The notes under the pieces are model-generated. The model saw only the letters and a list, made by a program, of their open reading frames with translations, was not told the origin of the DNA and did not search any database. Below are positions 41,401 to 52,320 of a stretch of DNA of 64,000 bases, piece after piece; within the stretch, counting starts at the first letter, position 1, and every line of letters begins with the position of its first letter. Location of the stretch: NCBI GenBank assembly GCA_916610825.1, contig OU744451.1:2046001-2110000 (forward strand), written 5' to 3'. The DNA is from Haliclystus octoradiatus (lineage: Eukaryota > Cnidaria > Staurozoa > Stauromedusae > Haliclystidae). A program made the translations under genes and the position numbers.

Positions 41401-41628
41401 TGATGCAATTAGGAGCTTGTTGTCGTAAAAAGCAACAGCTGAACAAATCTCATTCCCATAAACTAATCTTGACACCATTTCCAATATTTTATTCATTTGA
41501 CTTCTATCGTGCGATTTTCGACCTTTATTTGCATCCTGTAATTTTTTATAAAATTCATTAAAAAAAACCTTTAGGGTATTGTTATTGTCCCTTTCAAAGG
41601 CATCTACTATCTGTTTCGCAGTCCACAT
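38473..41628 (-). CDS. tandem double deaminase-domain protein (OTT_1508-like), 1051 residues
   Basis: One uninterrupted exon from an ATG at 41626-41628, with an in-frame TGA 24 bases upstream, to a TAG at 38473-38475. Two repeats of about 166 residues each carry the zinc-deaminase signature: H497-A-E499 with C525-x2-C528, and H663-D-E665 with C693-x2-C696. Both have the context CWL...GKSL..VATSKY before the cysteines and FLRQWFG after them. Known for the superfamily: His and two Cys bind zinc and Glu shuttles the proton in hydrolytic deamination of a base. The SKY-x-C-x2-C form is closest to the OTT_1508-like deaminases, from memory. ICSAVAFYDNKLLIASNW (61-78) may be the first beta-hairpin of the fold, displaced by a long insert. 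An acidic linker (785-825) leads to a helical C-terminus without recognised function. No signal peptide or clear membrane segment. The substrate is unknown; base or nucleic-acid deamination is inference. Confidence 0.82.
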   Translation of the reverse strand: MWTAKQIVDAFERDNNNTLKVFFNEFYKKLQDANKGRKSHDRSQMNKILEMVSRLVYGNEICSAVAFYDNKLLIASNWNHSKEIVNYDYKWVLVGINYNRDSPDSRERMLTFTHTLYAKLCFPDGREIKKQTFTKTIYYFKSTNNNKFAFHEILDQDNYTPCDKFEYIIQFCTHPFLGSFVYRIKIDKEEFLKGRTVDLQKKLESCNHVTIIKKVHFGSSSIATNRLGVSIQNLLGYLEMKIIGKDKDSDQARFYVYMNSLTWELLFMWYSREFVDSKEKDKAKINDQYLEQYSESLEQYQIMLMPDELASDKNSCEQKTQGIYLYRAKNDNELLMFIVHGSREEEIHHLTKKDYLFLDNLWPLKNEKIILQQWQDLEDFVKSVWDPLPYIDLFIRKLTDNFYEYKKSKSQGFSIEDWLDKIKDNQELLKDTPFYIRNDTGNNDKKGFWEKSVTYFKDLEKLESLFQKNHYFVSWFTNEKEDKEKFEIVDGIEDGIHAEARILLHCWLKRDGKSLKFVATSKYCCVQCAFLFQQFGIRIPGKHCNIYPWPFITEVRKQIQHLFIETTETKFNEFLRQWFGKKLFEKFSKKVNKHQKQNAFEVIELFRESVRNLENKTDSKDNYVFEKLKLLFKSNHDLCQWFQNVKRVEDMPGTFKGVENEMHDEAKLLLQCWLEKDDNGKSLQSVATSKYKCICCTFLFKRFGISVDDCSIDQGQFSKVVGKKLLSSIEGNIENDFNKFLRQWFGEDLFKQYEELKSQKENAFEVIASLGKLNIGYFEKIKLQHFRHGNDEYASDNEVDSEQDMLMGFYEDSAREDVSDGDEKKAAEELIKLLKNSQQALNIAALYLKKEPLYTIREYLIKFKAGFEVSVSLSEEEAICKTIKMVLGCRELHEADENIVLVIIYFTLLWNEDKPAYTFFIWECFYSPFMHFLIDLFILQPTVLGPGMDLKVRDVCRNDIKSSMHRPYLEIILELFISKISSYLRDRFSYIFNHSTTYTGPALCHPSIIIDGVANLVNQIRNRFQLEKNTKEKLTTIESDLNIIYITMLLQ
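39322..39765 (-). other. deaminase domain 2 of the tandem protein (residues 622-769)
   Basis: Zinc ligands and catalytic residue: H663, E665, C693, C696. Asp replaces the Ala between His and Glu (HDE instead of HAE), and C695 adds an extra cysteine inside the C-x2-C. All four key residues are kept, so this copy may also be active. It aligns with domain 1 from FEKLKLLFKSNHDLCQWF to ENAFEVIASL without large gaps. Confidence 0.75.
39820..40263 (-). other. deaminase domain 1 of the tandem protein (residues 456-603)
   Basis: Zinc ligands and catalytic residue: H497, E499, C525, C528. Twenty-six residues separate E499 from C525, a usual spacing for this fold. The domain starts with a helix containing LEKLESLF and a NHYFVSWF motif and ends with FNEFLRQWFGKKLFEKF and QNAFEVIELF, all of which have counterparts in domain 2. 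Confidence 0.75.
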
Positions 41629-43164
41629 GCTATTTGGATCTTTCCCAAAGGATCAGCCAGGGTGCGTATGATAAATAGTCAGGTTAATAAATACTCGTTG
41701 TTCTTTTGAAGGTTGTTGAAAGGAATTGAAACTGAAAGAAAACAATATAATAGAAAACTTTATAGCAACCAAAAGCTGGTTTTCCACGTCACAACTGTTG
41801 ACCAGGAATTGTGGAAAAGGAGCAAGCCAATCAGATAGCTAGCTACTTTGAGATGATTCCAAAGTAGACTGGAATGTCCAGATTTGTGTCCCAAAGTTAA
41901 AATAGAACATTTGAATGTTTTCAAAATTATAAAATGTCTTCATTTGATAATAGAGAACTTTACAGTATATCTTATAGTGATCTGCGTCTGCATGAGCCCG
42001 ACGTGAGCCAGATTATTGGATCTTATGGCGTTTGGTTAAAGAGGCATATATGCTCTTATAGACATATTCAGAGTTTGAAACTAGTCCTGAACATTCTACA
42101 AATATTCATGGTATAAAAATAATTGTAATAACGTGACCAATAGATGAAATTTACTTTTTAAATCAACTATTCTCCCTAGCTATTCCAAGAAATATTAGTA
42201 ATCTTTTTCAATGAAGTATTTCTTTGAACTATCAAATGTTTAATTGTTTTTTTTATGACTTATTTTCAGATAAATTTATTGCACCTGTAATGTCTAAAAC
42301 TGTCGTAAATTAAAAGCAAACCTGTCTGATTTTCAAATACGGTTCTGCAGCATTTTGATTTCTCTTCCAAAACCTTGCCGATAACGATAATTGAGGAGAT
42401 TTTGAAAAGTATCGCCTCTGCAGAAAAAGTTTATGAACTGTTCTTGTTTTTGGACTGCCCGTGAAAAGTTCACTGAATTCTAAGAGAAGAATTTTGAGAG
42501 AAGAACATGAAGCAGGCCTGTCAGTAGCAAATTTGGAATGGCGAGGCTGTGCAGGATGAAGAATAGGGGCCGTTAAGACCTTCATCTAGGGTGAAACATT
42601 GAAATATTTCAACAAATTTGAAATATTGCATCCAAATATGTTCTATCCTGCGTTCTGCAGTCCAGAGGAAAATATATTTTTGGAATAACTTTTTATTAGC
42701 TAGCAATATATGCCAAGGATTATTCGGGTTACAGATCTATGACATTGTGAATGTGTGTAAATTTGAAGTAAAAAAATTGCATCTATACAATTCTTTGTAG
42801 ACTTTTGTTAACACACAAAGGTAGGAATGCTTAGAATAAACAGAACTATCAAATTAAGTAATAACATTTTAACTTTTGTAATATATATTCAAATTTACAA
42901 TTTGAGGAGGGCTGAGGAATGAATTTTCTTGTGGAGACTTGCATGCCTAATTACTCATTATTGGCACATAGTAACTGGGTAATAATTGGATAAATAAAAA
43001 GTGTAATAATTTACTGCACAAAAGAATTTCTATTAATTTATCAGCAGTACAGAAAAATTCAGGATTACAATAAAAAAATGATCGTAAAAGTTCATAAAAA
43101 CTCGAATGATGTTGAAAAACTAAAATTAATGTTATTAGTTTCAAACAGGCATTCAAGGAAATAA
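41629..43164. other. upstream region of the deaminase gene, no clear gene
   Basis: Contains the presumed promoter of the deaminase gene, without a clear TATA box. An open frame at 41934-42116 (+, 60 codons) points away from it and could be a divergent exon, but it has no recognisable motif. Two overlapping minus-strand frames at 42310-42585 and 42521-42706 (the second with FLWTAERRIEHIWMQYFKF) might be a decayed repeat. I would not call a gene here. Confidence 0.4.
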
Positions 43165-43330
43165 AAGGGCCATTTACACTGCAGCAGAACAGGAACGGTA
43201 CTCGTCAATTAACACCCGAGGTGTTAACAAGAATGCGGCTTGTGCTGTTTTTTTTCAGGGTTTACACAGCTTATTAAAACTGTTTTCAAGATTGCCCGTG
43301 CCTATTTTTAAGCGGGCCGAGATTGAAAAC
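43165..43330 (+). repeat. dispersed repeat, copy 1
   Basis: Contains actgcagcag, then ggtactcgtcaattaacac, a ggtgttaa word, and agcgggccgaga near its end. The same words occur in the same order on the opposite strand at about 62490-62690. The start gggccatttacactgcag resembles the end of a DNA transposon, but no duplication or opposite end could be fixed. Confidence 0.5.
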
Positions 43331-44018
43331 TTACAAACTGAATTATAGGTTTCTCATTATTTAATGGTTTTATTGGTGAAATTCGATAAATTGAGATTCA
43401 ATTATGCAAATCATGAATCTGGATCGTGATCGCAATTCACAGATACGCCAGATTAATCTAGATTATATTACATGGAACCTTGATAATGTTAACTAAATAT
43501 TTTAATTTAAATATTCTATAGATAACTTCAAAAAATAGGTATAGGCATAAAATATTTGAAACATCATGTATATATGCGTGTCCCAAATTGATTCGTTCAC
43601 TCATGGATATAATATGGTTGTCTTATATCATACGCGAAATCAGTTCTTCCTTTCTTGGATTCCTTTCCTATCATTAATTATATGCAACATATATTATATG
43701 GAATATTTTGCATGGTATCATTACTATTTTTGGTACTTTTAGTACTGGATATATTCTATACGAAAAGTATTTCTATTTCTATTTCTATGTCAATTCTTGT
43801 TTTTCTGTTTAATTCCCGAAAACTTTCAACCCTTATTGGACAACTACTGGTGTAAGCCCCAGAATAGGAATTCTTGTGGGTGTCTGCTCTGTTTCATCCT
43901 AAATAATTTTTACTCCATAACTAATAAAAGATATAGCGTCCTATGATGTGTGTTGTGTCATCGGAAAAACTTTAAGATTTGGCTAGCTGTTGAGGTCCTG
44001 ATTTGAATTGACCATATG
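43331..44018. other. no gene seen
   Basis: AT-rich unique sequence. The 66-codon frame at 43655-43855 (+) is rich in hydrophobic residues but has no other support. Confidence 0.5.
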
Positions 44019-44782
44019 CAGGGCAGTCGCCAGTGGGGGTGTGGGAGTGATATCTTGTCAGGCATACTCACTGTAGGCCTACTTGTCAGCCGTTTCATTG
44101 ATCGGAAAGGCTCTTAGTGATGATAAACTTAATGAGATTTCATTAAACATTTACCGACAAAAGCTTGATGGGGATCGACCCCTTGAATGATAACCGAATT
44201 CCTTGAATGTTTAAGGGATTCTCGCTCCACTCCGCTCTACAAAGACAGACAGGCATCTTGGACATCAACGCTGGAAGACTGATGAAACAAACGTAATGTC
44301 TTATGATTGCTTGTAGACAACCTTAACGCGTATTTTGACATTGTTAGAGGTTTACTTTGCCAGAGTGTGACGTGCTCTGAAAGAGATGACACAGGCGCAA
44401 GTGCCCCCTTGCCAGACGTGGCCATTGATTTAAAACGAATTATCATAATGGGGTACCTCATAATGCCAGGCGTTTGCTGTGGTCCTGGAATGGCAAATAA
44501 TGCTATAGCCATGCATGAAAATCTCAACATATTTCATTGCCTTCCTTGCATTTGAATTATCATAAACTCAGTCAATGATACCAAAATGACAATCCCAAAA
44601 CGTTTTCAGTTTATCGTTACTTGTAGCCAATATGTCTCTTTTTCGCTTCTAGGCTAGGCCTACACGTTTTTTGAAGGCACTTCAAAATCCATAAAATGCA
44701 ATAAAAATTGTGTGATTTTTCCTGATTTTGTCGGAAAATTCTCCTTTTACACCCCCTCCAAAAATTTCGAGCGACGGCACTG
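44019..44782. mobile_element. non-autonomous hAT element (MITE), 764 bp
   Basis: Ends CAGGGCAGTCGCCAG and, inverted, CAGTGCCGTCGCTCG; both are followed within about 30 bases by gggggtgt. The 8 bases outside are accatatg on the left and accatgtg on the right, an 8-bp duplication with one later change. Several short open frames inside (44237-44805) overlap each other on both strands and do not resemble a transposase. It is a third hAT family in this window, distinct in its ends from the two in the satellite. Confidence 0.8.
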
Positions 44783-47562
44783 ACCATGTGTGCTGCAACC
44801 CGCATCTGCTCAGAGTGTTAATACGAATGTCATCAGTACGGGTTGACCACAGAAAAGCGTTTCCTTAAAATATTTACGGACGTTTAATTAATAGAATAAA
44901 GTAGAATTTTTACATTTTTACACATTCATGCAATTTATATTAATTATTTATTAATTAATTATATTAAACATTTATGTAAAAAGTATCACACTTTTATGCA
45001 GCATGATATTCATTTTTTCGAAATTAATCAAGCAATCGTGAATACGATATAACGATAAAATGCATTAAGCTACATACGGATTTGATATTTTGCGAAATTT
45101 TACAAAATATTTTGCTTAAAAAAGTGGAAGCAATATAAGCAAGATAATTCCTGTATGCTATTTGTCAGCCAAACGTACAGAAATGAAAATTTAACCTGAT
45201 GTAAAGAAAATGTTTCCTTCTAAAAACTATATCTTGTTCGTTCTTCGCTTGAAATTTGAAATCAAAGATCCCTATAAAATGATCTCAAGTATCAGATAGA
45301 GGGAATTGGACTATTTTAAGGCAAATTGTGGATAAACTATAGGAACACAAATTCATTTATATGAAAAAGTAGCATTAAAAAAGAAAAATCTCAATTAAAT
45401 GAGATGCTAGAAATCTGTCCCGTGACAACTAACAGTCAGACCGTTTACGCTGAAGCCCGAAGCCGCATTTGACGGCTCTCGTCGTCCTTAAAGTTTGACA
45501 CACTTCCGTTAAATCATTGTTGAAATGAGTTGAATTGGTTTCGTCCCGTCAGAGTGGGAACTGAAAAAGAGAGAGTTTACGAGACCCGCTTCTCTGAACT
45601 TTTGGCCTTGGGGAGACAGGATCCCAAAAATGGTGTAATATTCTGTTGTCATCTACGTTTAAGAAAAAGATAAAATTTTGATAAAATTCAAAATTGTGCG
45701 AAATTTGTAATTTTTTCGAGGGTCTCCATTGGCAACTTGAAAATCAGTCAGGCGTGACATTCTGCCGACCAGGAGCCTGTTCCTCTCACTATGGGCGCAG
45801 TCTATTCCAATCATCGGCCAACAGTTTCCAACAATAGTGGGCTTGTCTAGATGCCTACAGACCTAACTTTCAGCCTAAGTTTTCTTTTAATAACTTTCCA
45901 GCAAAAAACTGTAAAAATCGTTCCAGCTGAGAACAAACACCAGACATTATTACAATGATATGCCATTTGATACAAATATTGAAAAAAATAGTATTGGGTA
46001 TTTAACTTTGCCATAAATTTTGGAGGGTAAAATGTCAGAAATGGAGACACAAAAAATCTGATACAAAGCTATCATAATATTGATCAATTTAATATTCAAA
46101 AGAGCATTCAATTACAAATGTACAACTTAATTCAATTTCAAACGAAGATTTTCAAATGTAAATTTATTTCAATTACATGCTCCAATGTTTGAGGTACCTA
46201 ACAAATTGAGAAAAAAATGCCTGAGAGGCACCATGCCATAAATGATGGGTTTAAATTAACTAGAAACATCTCCAAGAATAGGACAATCAAATTGAAATAG
46301 TGAAGTCAGAGGTGCATTGGAGCTTGCGATTGACTACCAAGGAAACTAATCTTTTTACTGGATTTGTCATTACTGATGCTGCTTGTCATTACTTGTCCTG
46401 TAGAAAAATGAGAGTATCAGACATGAGAATTATGTTGATTATTTGTAATTGATTTCAATGGGAAAAGGCAGTTTCTCTAGTCTGAAATCAGTTAGAGGTT
46501 AATAAAATTCCTTTCTGGTGTATAAATTTTAGTATCGATTAGGGACGAATAGTAAAGTAAATACGCAGTTGAAGGAAAGAGAGGGGACATGAAAGGGATA
46601 CAAGGGTAAGGAGGTGTCAACTACGTGCATACTCATTTAAAGTGTCCTCATTACTATTATGTTTTAAAAAATGTTGAGTATCTCAACAAAATACCAATAA
46701 TAGAAAAAGCTAATTATTTAAATAGATGTGGTGGACATTTATCTATGATGCTTGTATAAGATTTACAAGCTCTAGGGAAAAATAAATGGAGGTGGGGCGT
46801 CACAGTAATTTTATGAAAGTTCAAAAGTGTAATCTTAGTACAATGGAGGGCGAAACCTCCAGCTACTTTGTGGATGGCCCCTTTGCAAATATCAACTGAA
46901 GTATACTAAACACTTGCCTTAAATAACTATCCATTTCATTTTACATTTCCTGTAGTTACATGTTTTTGGTCATTTTGCGCGACAAAATGCCAAAAAAGGT
47001 GTGGGCATTTATTTGTTTGGGAGCTTCAGTACTATAATACCTTTAGAATTACACAATTTTGTAATACTCTTCTCGACATTGCCGGAAATTTGACTCAAAT
47101 TTTCATGTGGGGGAGGGGTTACACCTCTCCAGGATTTACAGCTGTGACCACAGTCAAACCTCTCATCTTGTCACTTCTAGATAGCGGTCACCTGTCAATT
47201 GTGGTCACTCTTGCGATACTCAGAATAGTACTTTCTATTGAATTGTAAATAAACACTACCTGCATATAGCAGCAATCAATGTCACATATCTCCTAGCGTA
47301 TTGATATAAACATACAGATTGCACTTTTTTCAAACAGTCAAAGAGGTCTTGGAACAGAACAACATACACACATATTTTGAAATGGAAATAATGCCAACTC
47401 TATTTTGTCACCTTAAATGAGGTAATGAACTTAACAGTCTATAACACACTTCATGAAAGTTACCTAGGGGCGCCGTTATATACAGTTTCTACTGCATAAG
47501 AAACTTAGTTGTTAAAAAACTTAAAGTGTCTATATCGCCTCTGGGACATAACGGATTGGGAC
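44783..47562. other. no gene seen
   Basis: Mostly AT-rich unique sequence. A less AT-rich patch at about 45415-45610 (gtcccgtgac ... cccgcttctctg) has no open frame of note. A pair of short words, gtggtcac and gtgaccac, at about 47140-47215 gives a weak inverted repeat and may belong to an old element. Confidence 0.45.
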
Positions 47563-48355
47563 TAGGGGTGTACTGGAGCGACCACTCGTGATCCCACAAG
47601 AACATCGAATCAGATAAGACAATTTTCAAAATGTTGGGTCGGATCAGCAAAAAATTTGTTAAAACATTTTTTTTTTATAGTTGGCAGAATTAATTGCCAA
47701 TTGATGTTTTAAATCATCTTATCTTCCGTGTAATGATTATGGTTGCTTATATTCTAGTTAGTCTTCCAAAACAGATTAAGAAGGTAAAAAATTGTAAAAA
47801 GAACATACATGTTCATATATATAGCAATAAACAGGATATTTAATTTATCCACGCCTCAATATTAACTGGCCCCATCCACATTTATATTTAAATCACATAA
47901 ATCTGAATATTAATATTGTTTATGAACTGTTTTTAAAGCCATGTTTTAAGCAAACGACACGTAACTTTACAAAACAAACTGTAGGAAAATTATTTGTGCA
48001 CATGTTTAAAGATTTTCTAAAAGCGAGGCTAGCTTGAAAATGGCTGCGATTGAAGGAGAATATCTGATTTCCGTAGTTCTTACATTGTAAAGGCAACAGA
48101 AGTCAGAATCAAATATTATTCAGATATAACTTGATAAAAGTCTTTTCTTACAAAGTGGAAGTGTTGTTGTGATAGAAGTCTTCAAAGTTGGTATAAAAAA
48201 ATTGCAAATGCAAACCTTTTTCAAATCAAACATTTATTTTAAAAAATTATCCGGTAAAACCTGCCGTTTCAACCACTGCTCTGGCCAGACCACCGGACCA
48301 ACCAAAACAGAGAATATAAGGCAGGATATCCGATCGGTTATCTGGTACACCCCTA
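47563..48355. mobile_element. probable non-autonomous hAT-type element, 793 bp
   Basis: Left end TAGGGGTGTACTGGA and inverted right end TAGGGGTGTACCAGA are alike, in the style of TAGGG-type hAT ends. The outer 8-mers, attgggac and actttgac, agree at only 5 of 8 positions, so the duplication is old or the ends are slightly misplaced. Inside, near 48040, the word aaaatggctgc resembles a YY1 site. No transposase is present. Confidence 0.5.
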
Positions 48356-50792
48356 ACTTTGACAGAATATTTTTGCTATCCGTACATGTCACTGTTGCCT
48401 TTTTGTGTAGCGTGACTCTTCCCTGTCGAAATTGACCTTGGACATGGTATTTTGGGGATTCTCGCGATAGTATTAAATAGAAAATGACTTTAAATATATC
48501 CCAGACTCACTGATTATACCGAACCTATGAAATACAACCTTATCATTTCCACGTTTTGGTCATATATAATTGATTAATTTATTTAAGGAAACCTATAAGA
48601 TTCTTATCCAGGGACTAGCAGCCTACTAGCCGCCCCATCAAGGTTGTTAAGAGTCATAGGATAGTAATTGAATAGAAAACGAAGTAAAGAGAAATTGTGT
48701 CCAAAATCAATGGAGTTAAACTATTTGGAAAATTATTATTCATGAAAAAAAAATATTTTTACAGATTCCGTCAGGCGGTGGATCCACAGATCCAACTTTT
48801 CGAAACCAAAAAAGGAACAATATTATTTTCTAAAAGAGAGGTTTTCTATTTTTTCAAAGTTTCTGTAATTGTTTTAATAGAAAAACCTGAACTGCACGTT
48901 CAGAGAAAATTGCTCTTTATCATTTATCGAGTTTTATTCTTATATGCTGGTATTTTCAAATTCAAATGAGTTTCAACTATTAAGAGGTTTAGCAAATTCA
49001 GATATTACAATTATACTTTTTAATTGCTACACGCAAAAAAATGTTGGAACCGTTTTAGCTTTTTTCATTAAAATTTTTAACAACAACAACAACCGGACAC
49101 CAAATGTAGTATAACGTAATAGAGTCAAGACATGACCAATTATAACCGTGGTCAATTGGATTTGATCTCTTCTTACAAAACCGTATACAAACGTTAACGT
49201 AATTACCTATAAGAGGTCTAAGTTCTAATATGCGCTAAAACTATCACAGATGTTAAACGACACTATTGTTGCCATGGCAACATTTGAGCAGGATAAAATT
49301 TTCTCCTCAACTACATTTTTTGCAAAAACTCAAAAATAATCTGCGTTTTCTAAGTTTTTCATCATCACTTTAAGTTACCTTTGAGTATATTTTTACATTA
49401 ATGACGTAAATTAAAAATTGATGGGTATGCATGGTTATCGATGTAAAAATGGAGTGATTTGGAAAGTCCATGGACCCAAAATTAATTTGGGCATTCCCCA
49501 TCGTTTTTTTGAAAAAATAAAGTTATGCATGTTTAATTCTCAAACTTTGTTCAATGGACAAAATTCGAGCCACCAATAGGCTAAAATCGAACATGTGATT
49601 CAATGGTATATGTGGACAACAACGATGCTGTTGTCTACTGCTGTTGCCTAACACCATAAGATATTGAACATTGTCTAATACGATTAGATAACGATTGAAC
49701 TAGCGTTAGACAAAAATGATCAAAGAAAATGACCAATTTGACTTGATAATTTAACAGCCATGCAGAAGAAGCACATTATGTTGACTCAAAATTGTTGGCA
49801 GACTACAAGGTACATAAGAAGCTTAGAAAGCTGCATTTTCAAGGTAAAATCATTTTGATTTTGGAAATATCCATAATTATTCATAATTGCAGTGTGTTGT
49901 TTTGAAGAAATGTTTTGAATGCTGTTTTAATTTACAATTAAACTTATGAATTTGAAAATCATTTCTAATCTTATTGGATTCTGAATTATGGTTGGAATAG
50001 GAAATGATTAAACTGTCTTGATTGTAAATATAATATTTATATTTATTTTGAGAACAATATTACATTTAATTCAATTTGAAGTTAGCTCGTGTTTGAAACA
50101 TGTCGCGATTTAAACATGTAATCAAAGTTCACTCAGTTTTCATATTAAAAGAGAATTATAATCTACACAGTAAATTGAAAAAAACTAATACAGATGGAAC
50201 TTGACGAATAGGGTAGAAAATTTGGAAAGTTAAGGTGTAAACCTCAATACCAATTTTTTCTTTGATTTGGACGCGTATCTAAAGTGTATATCCCGGATAT
50301 TGAGAGTTTGCTTCTTTGAAAAGAGAACATTTTCTATTTGGAAATGTTGTTCTTTTGTTTCTGCTTTACGCGACCATGACAATTTTGTGTTTCACTCTTT
50401 TTCCACTAACAGGGAGATGTTTATTTTTCATAAGAGGGTTTAGACTGGAAAAAACACTTGCTGTTTTGTGTTTTTGTCTCTAATTAAAAAATCGTTGATC
50501 CAAACGACAATCTGCTTTCATAATGATCAATGTTCAGTTCAATATGCAGCTATCTTTTTATCAATATTTGAGGTCAAACAAAAGAGATATAAGTCTATAA
50601 AGTGGCAAAAAAGCAAAATTGAATTTTTTTGAGCGGCTGTATCTCTACCGCTTAGCCTAGATAGGATTAGCAATTACAATTCACAGCAGCATTCTGAAAA
50701 ATACATATTTTCAAAATCGGCGATAACTTAATAATCCTCAATTGATAGGTGTCAAATTTCAACAAACACACTTTCTTTATATTAAAATTCTT
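48356..50792. other. no gene seen
   Basis: AT-rich sequence. The 90-codon frame at 48697-48969 (+) is Lys/Phe-rich, as expected by chance in such sequence, and lacks recognisable motifs. A short caacaacaacaac tract lies at about 49081. Confidence 0.45.
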
Positions 50793-51514
50793 AAAGTGCA
50801 CATGACATCAACATTTTTTATTCTGTGTTCGAGTAGCCAATGCAAAATAAATAGGAATGACGACAATAATTATTCAATTTGGACTCTTATAAGCGGAGAT
50901 ATTTAATTTTGAAAGTACCATATTTAAGAAATAGTGCTCCTTCAAAAGTCGGAACTCATGACTGAATGACAAGAGAGCCCACTATGGAAAAATAAATAAG
51001 TGTAGACTTCAAAAAATCGTAACTTTTTTCTCGCGAAAAAGAAATTGCCTACTTCCCAGAACAGATATGCCCATATCTTCGGGACACCTTGTTGGTCAGA
51101 TATGACTGAAATTAAACTTGAAATGTAGAGTTTAGGAAGGTTTTATTATACTTCGATGGAGTTTTTTCTGCCAAAAAGGTGTTAAAACACTGGATTAACC
51201 CATGTTATGGATCAAGGTGTTGACTACTAAAACAGCGGCAAAACGCTTTGTATTCACCTCGCTGCAGATGATGCTGAAGATGTTTTTATCTATTCACGTT
51301 CAATTCCAGTCATATATGGCCAACAAGGTGTCCCGAAGATATGGGCATATCTGTTCCGGAAAGTGGACAATTTCTCTTTAGCGAGAAAAAAGTTACAACT
51401 TTTTGCAGTCTAGAATTCGTTATTTTTCCATAGTGGGCTCTCTTGTCATTCCGGCATGAGTTCCGACTTTCGAAGGATCACTATTTCTGAGATTTTTGGT
51501 GTCATGTGCACTTT
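50793..51514. repeat. long inverted repeat (fold-back element)
   Basis: The left arm, 50793 to about 51112, pairs with the right arm, about 51301-51514, around a spacer of about 190 bases. Matching words include aaagtgcacatgaca at the outer edge, gagagcccactatgg in the middle, and ccatatcttcgggacacc at the inner edge. The left arm has about 100 extra bases near 50815-50920. Transcripts would form a long hairpin. It could be a fold-back MITE; no clear target duplication was found. Confidence 0.85.
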
Positions 51515-52320
51515 GAATAGGTTTTCTGAAATATTTCTAAAATGCCAACACAGTCTCAACAGAAGAACATGGATTCTTGGATAGTTTATCACAAAGTCAA
51601 GTTAGTTTGAAAATTGCGAAGCAGCTAGCATCAGTTCATCATTACTACTCACAAAATTTGATAGCCTTGACAATGCAGTAAAAATAGAATCAATGACACG
51701 TAGCTCAAAATCTTTTTTTGTCTTTATAGTTATTCAAAATAGGAAATTGGCATATTCAAACATGATTCAAAATATTCAGCAAAACAAAAATACGACAAAG
51801 AGCTTTTTTGTTGACTCTTTATCAAGTTATTATGCAATTCTTATTTGTCTTCCATCATTCATAATTCTCACAAAAAATAAATTAATAAAGTATAAAAAAC
51901 AAGTTAAATCTTGTTTTCAATCTTATATTTAGTGTCCAAGTGGAAGCTTCATTCCAAGAAAATTATCAGCATCTGTATCGGTATTGGCCGATATCAACTT
52001 TACAATGGAATTCAAATCATTTTAAATTATTTATTTTTCTTGGAATTATCAAGATTCAAACGTTATAAATTGAATTTAATATTATTGACTCATGGTTACA
52101 TAAGTGACCTTTCCATTTCATTTCATTTCATTTTGGACTAAATCTATTGTTCTTTTGAAATAACGTTCAACACACTGCTTTGCGTGCTAACAAAGGACGA
52201 ACAAAAAACGATTGCGCAAGAAACACCATTTTATTGTTAAAAATACAATGGGCATGCTGTGTGATTATTCCAAATTTTTAGCCAAATTTTTTTGACAAAA
52301 CTTTTTTTCCATTGCCCACC
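51515..52320. other. no gene seen
   Basis: AT-rich unique sequence. Frames at 51693-51932 and 51911-52141 (+) overlap and show no motif. Confidence 0.4.

Noticed and set aside
38473..41628. The deaminase gene as bacterial contamination or an assembly join
   Set aside because: It runs without a break into the satellite on one side and into animal-type transposon-rich DNA on the other, with the same base composition.
42310..42706. Two overlapping minus-strand frames with FLWTAERRIEHIW
   Set aside because: They might be an old repeat-derived coding remnant, but I could not tie them to any family and the frames conflict.
44237..44555. Overlapping 97- and 82-codon frames on opposite strands
   Set aside because: Both lie in the non-autonomous hAT at 44019-44782 and have no protein-like features.
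48697..48969. 90-codon plus-strand frame
   Set aside because: Composition is what AT-rich DNA gives by chance; no splice sites, Kozak or motif.
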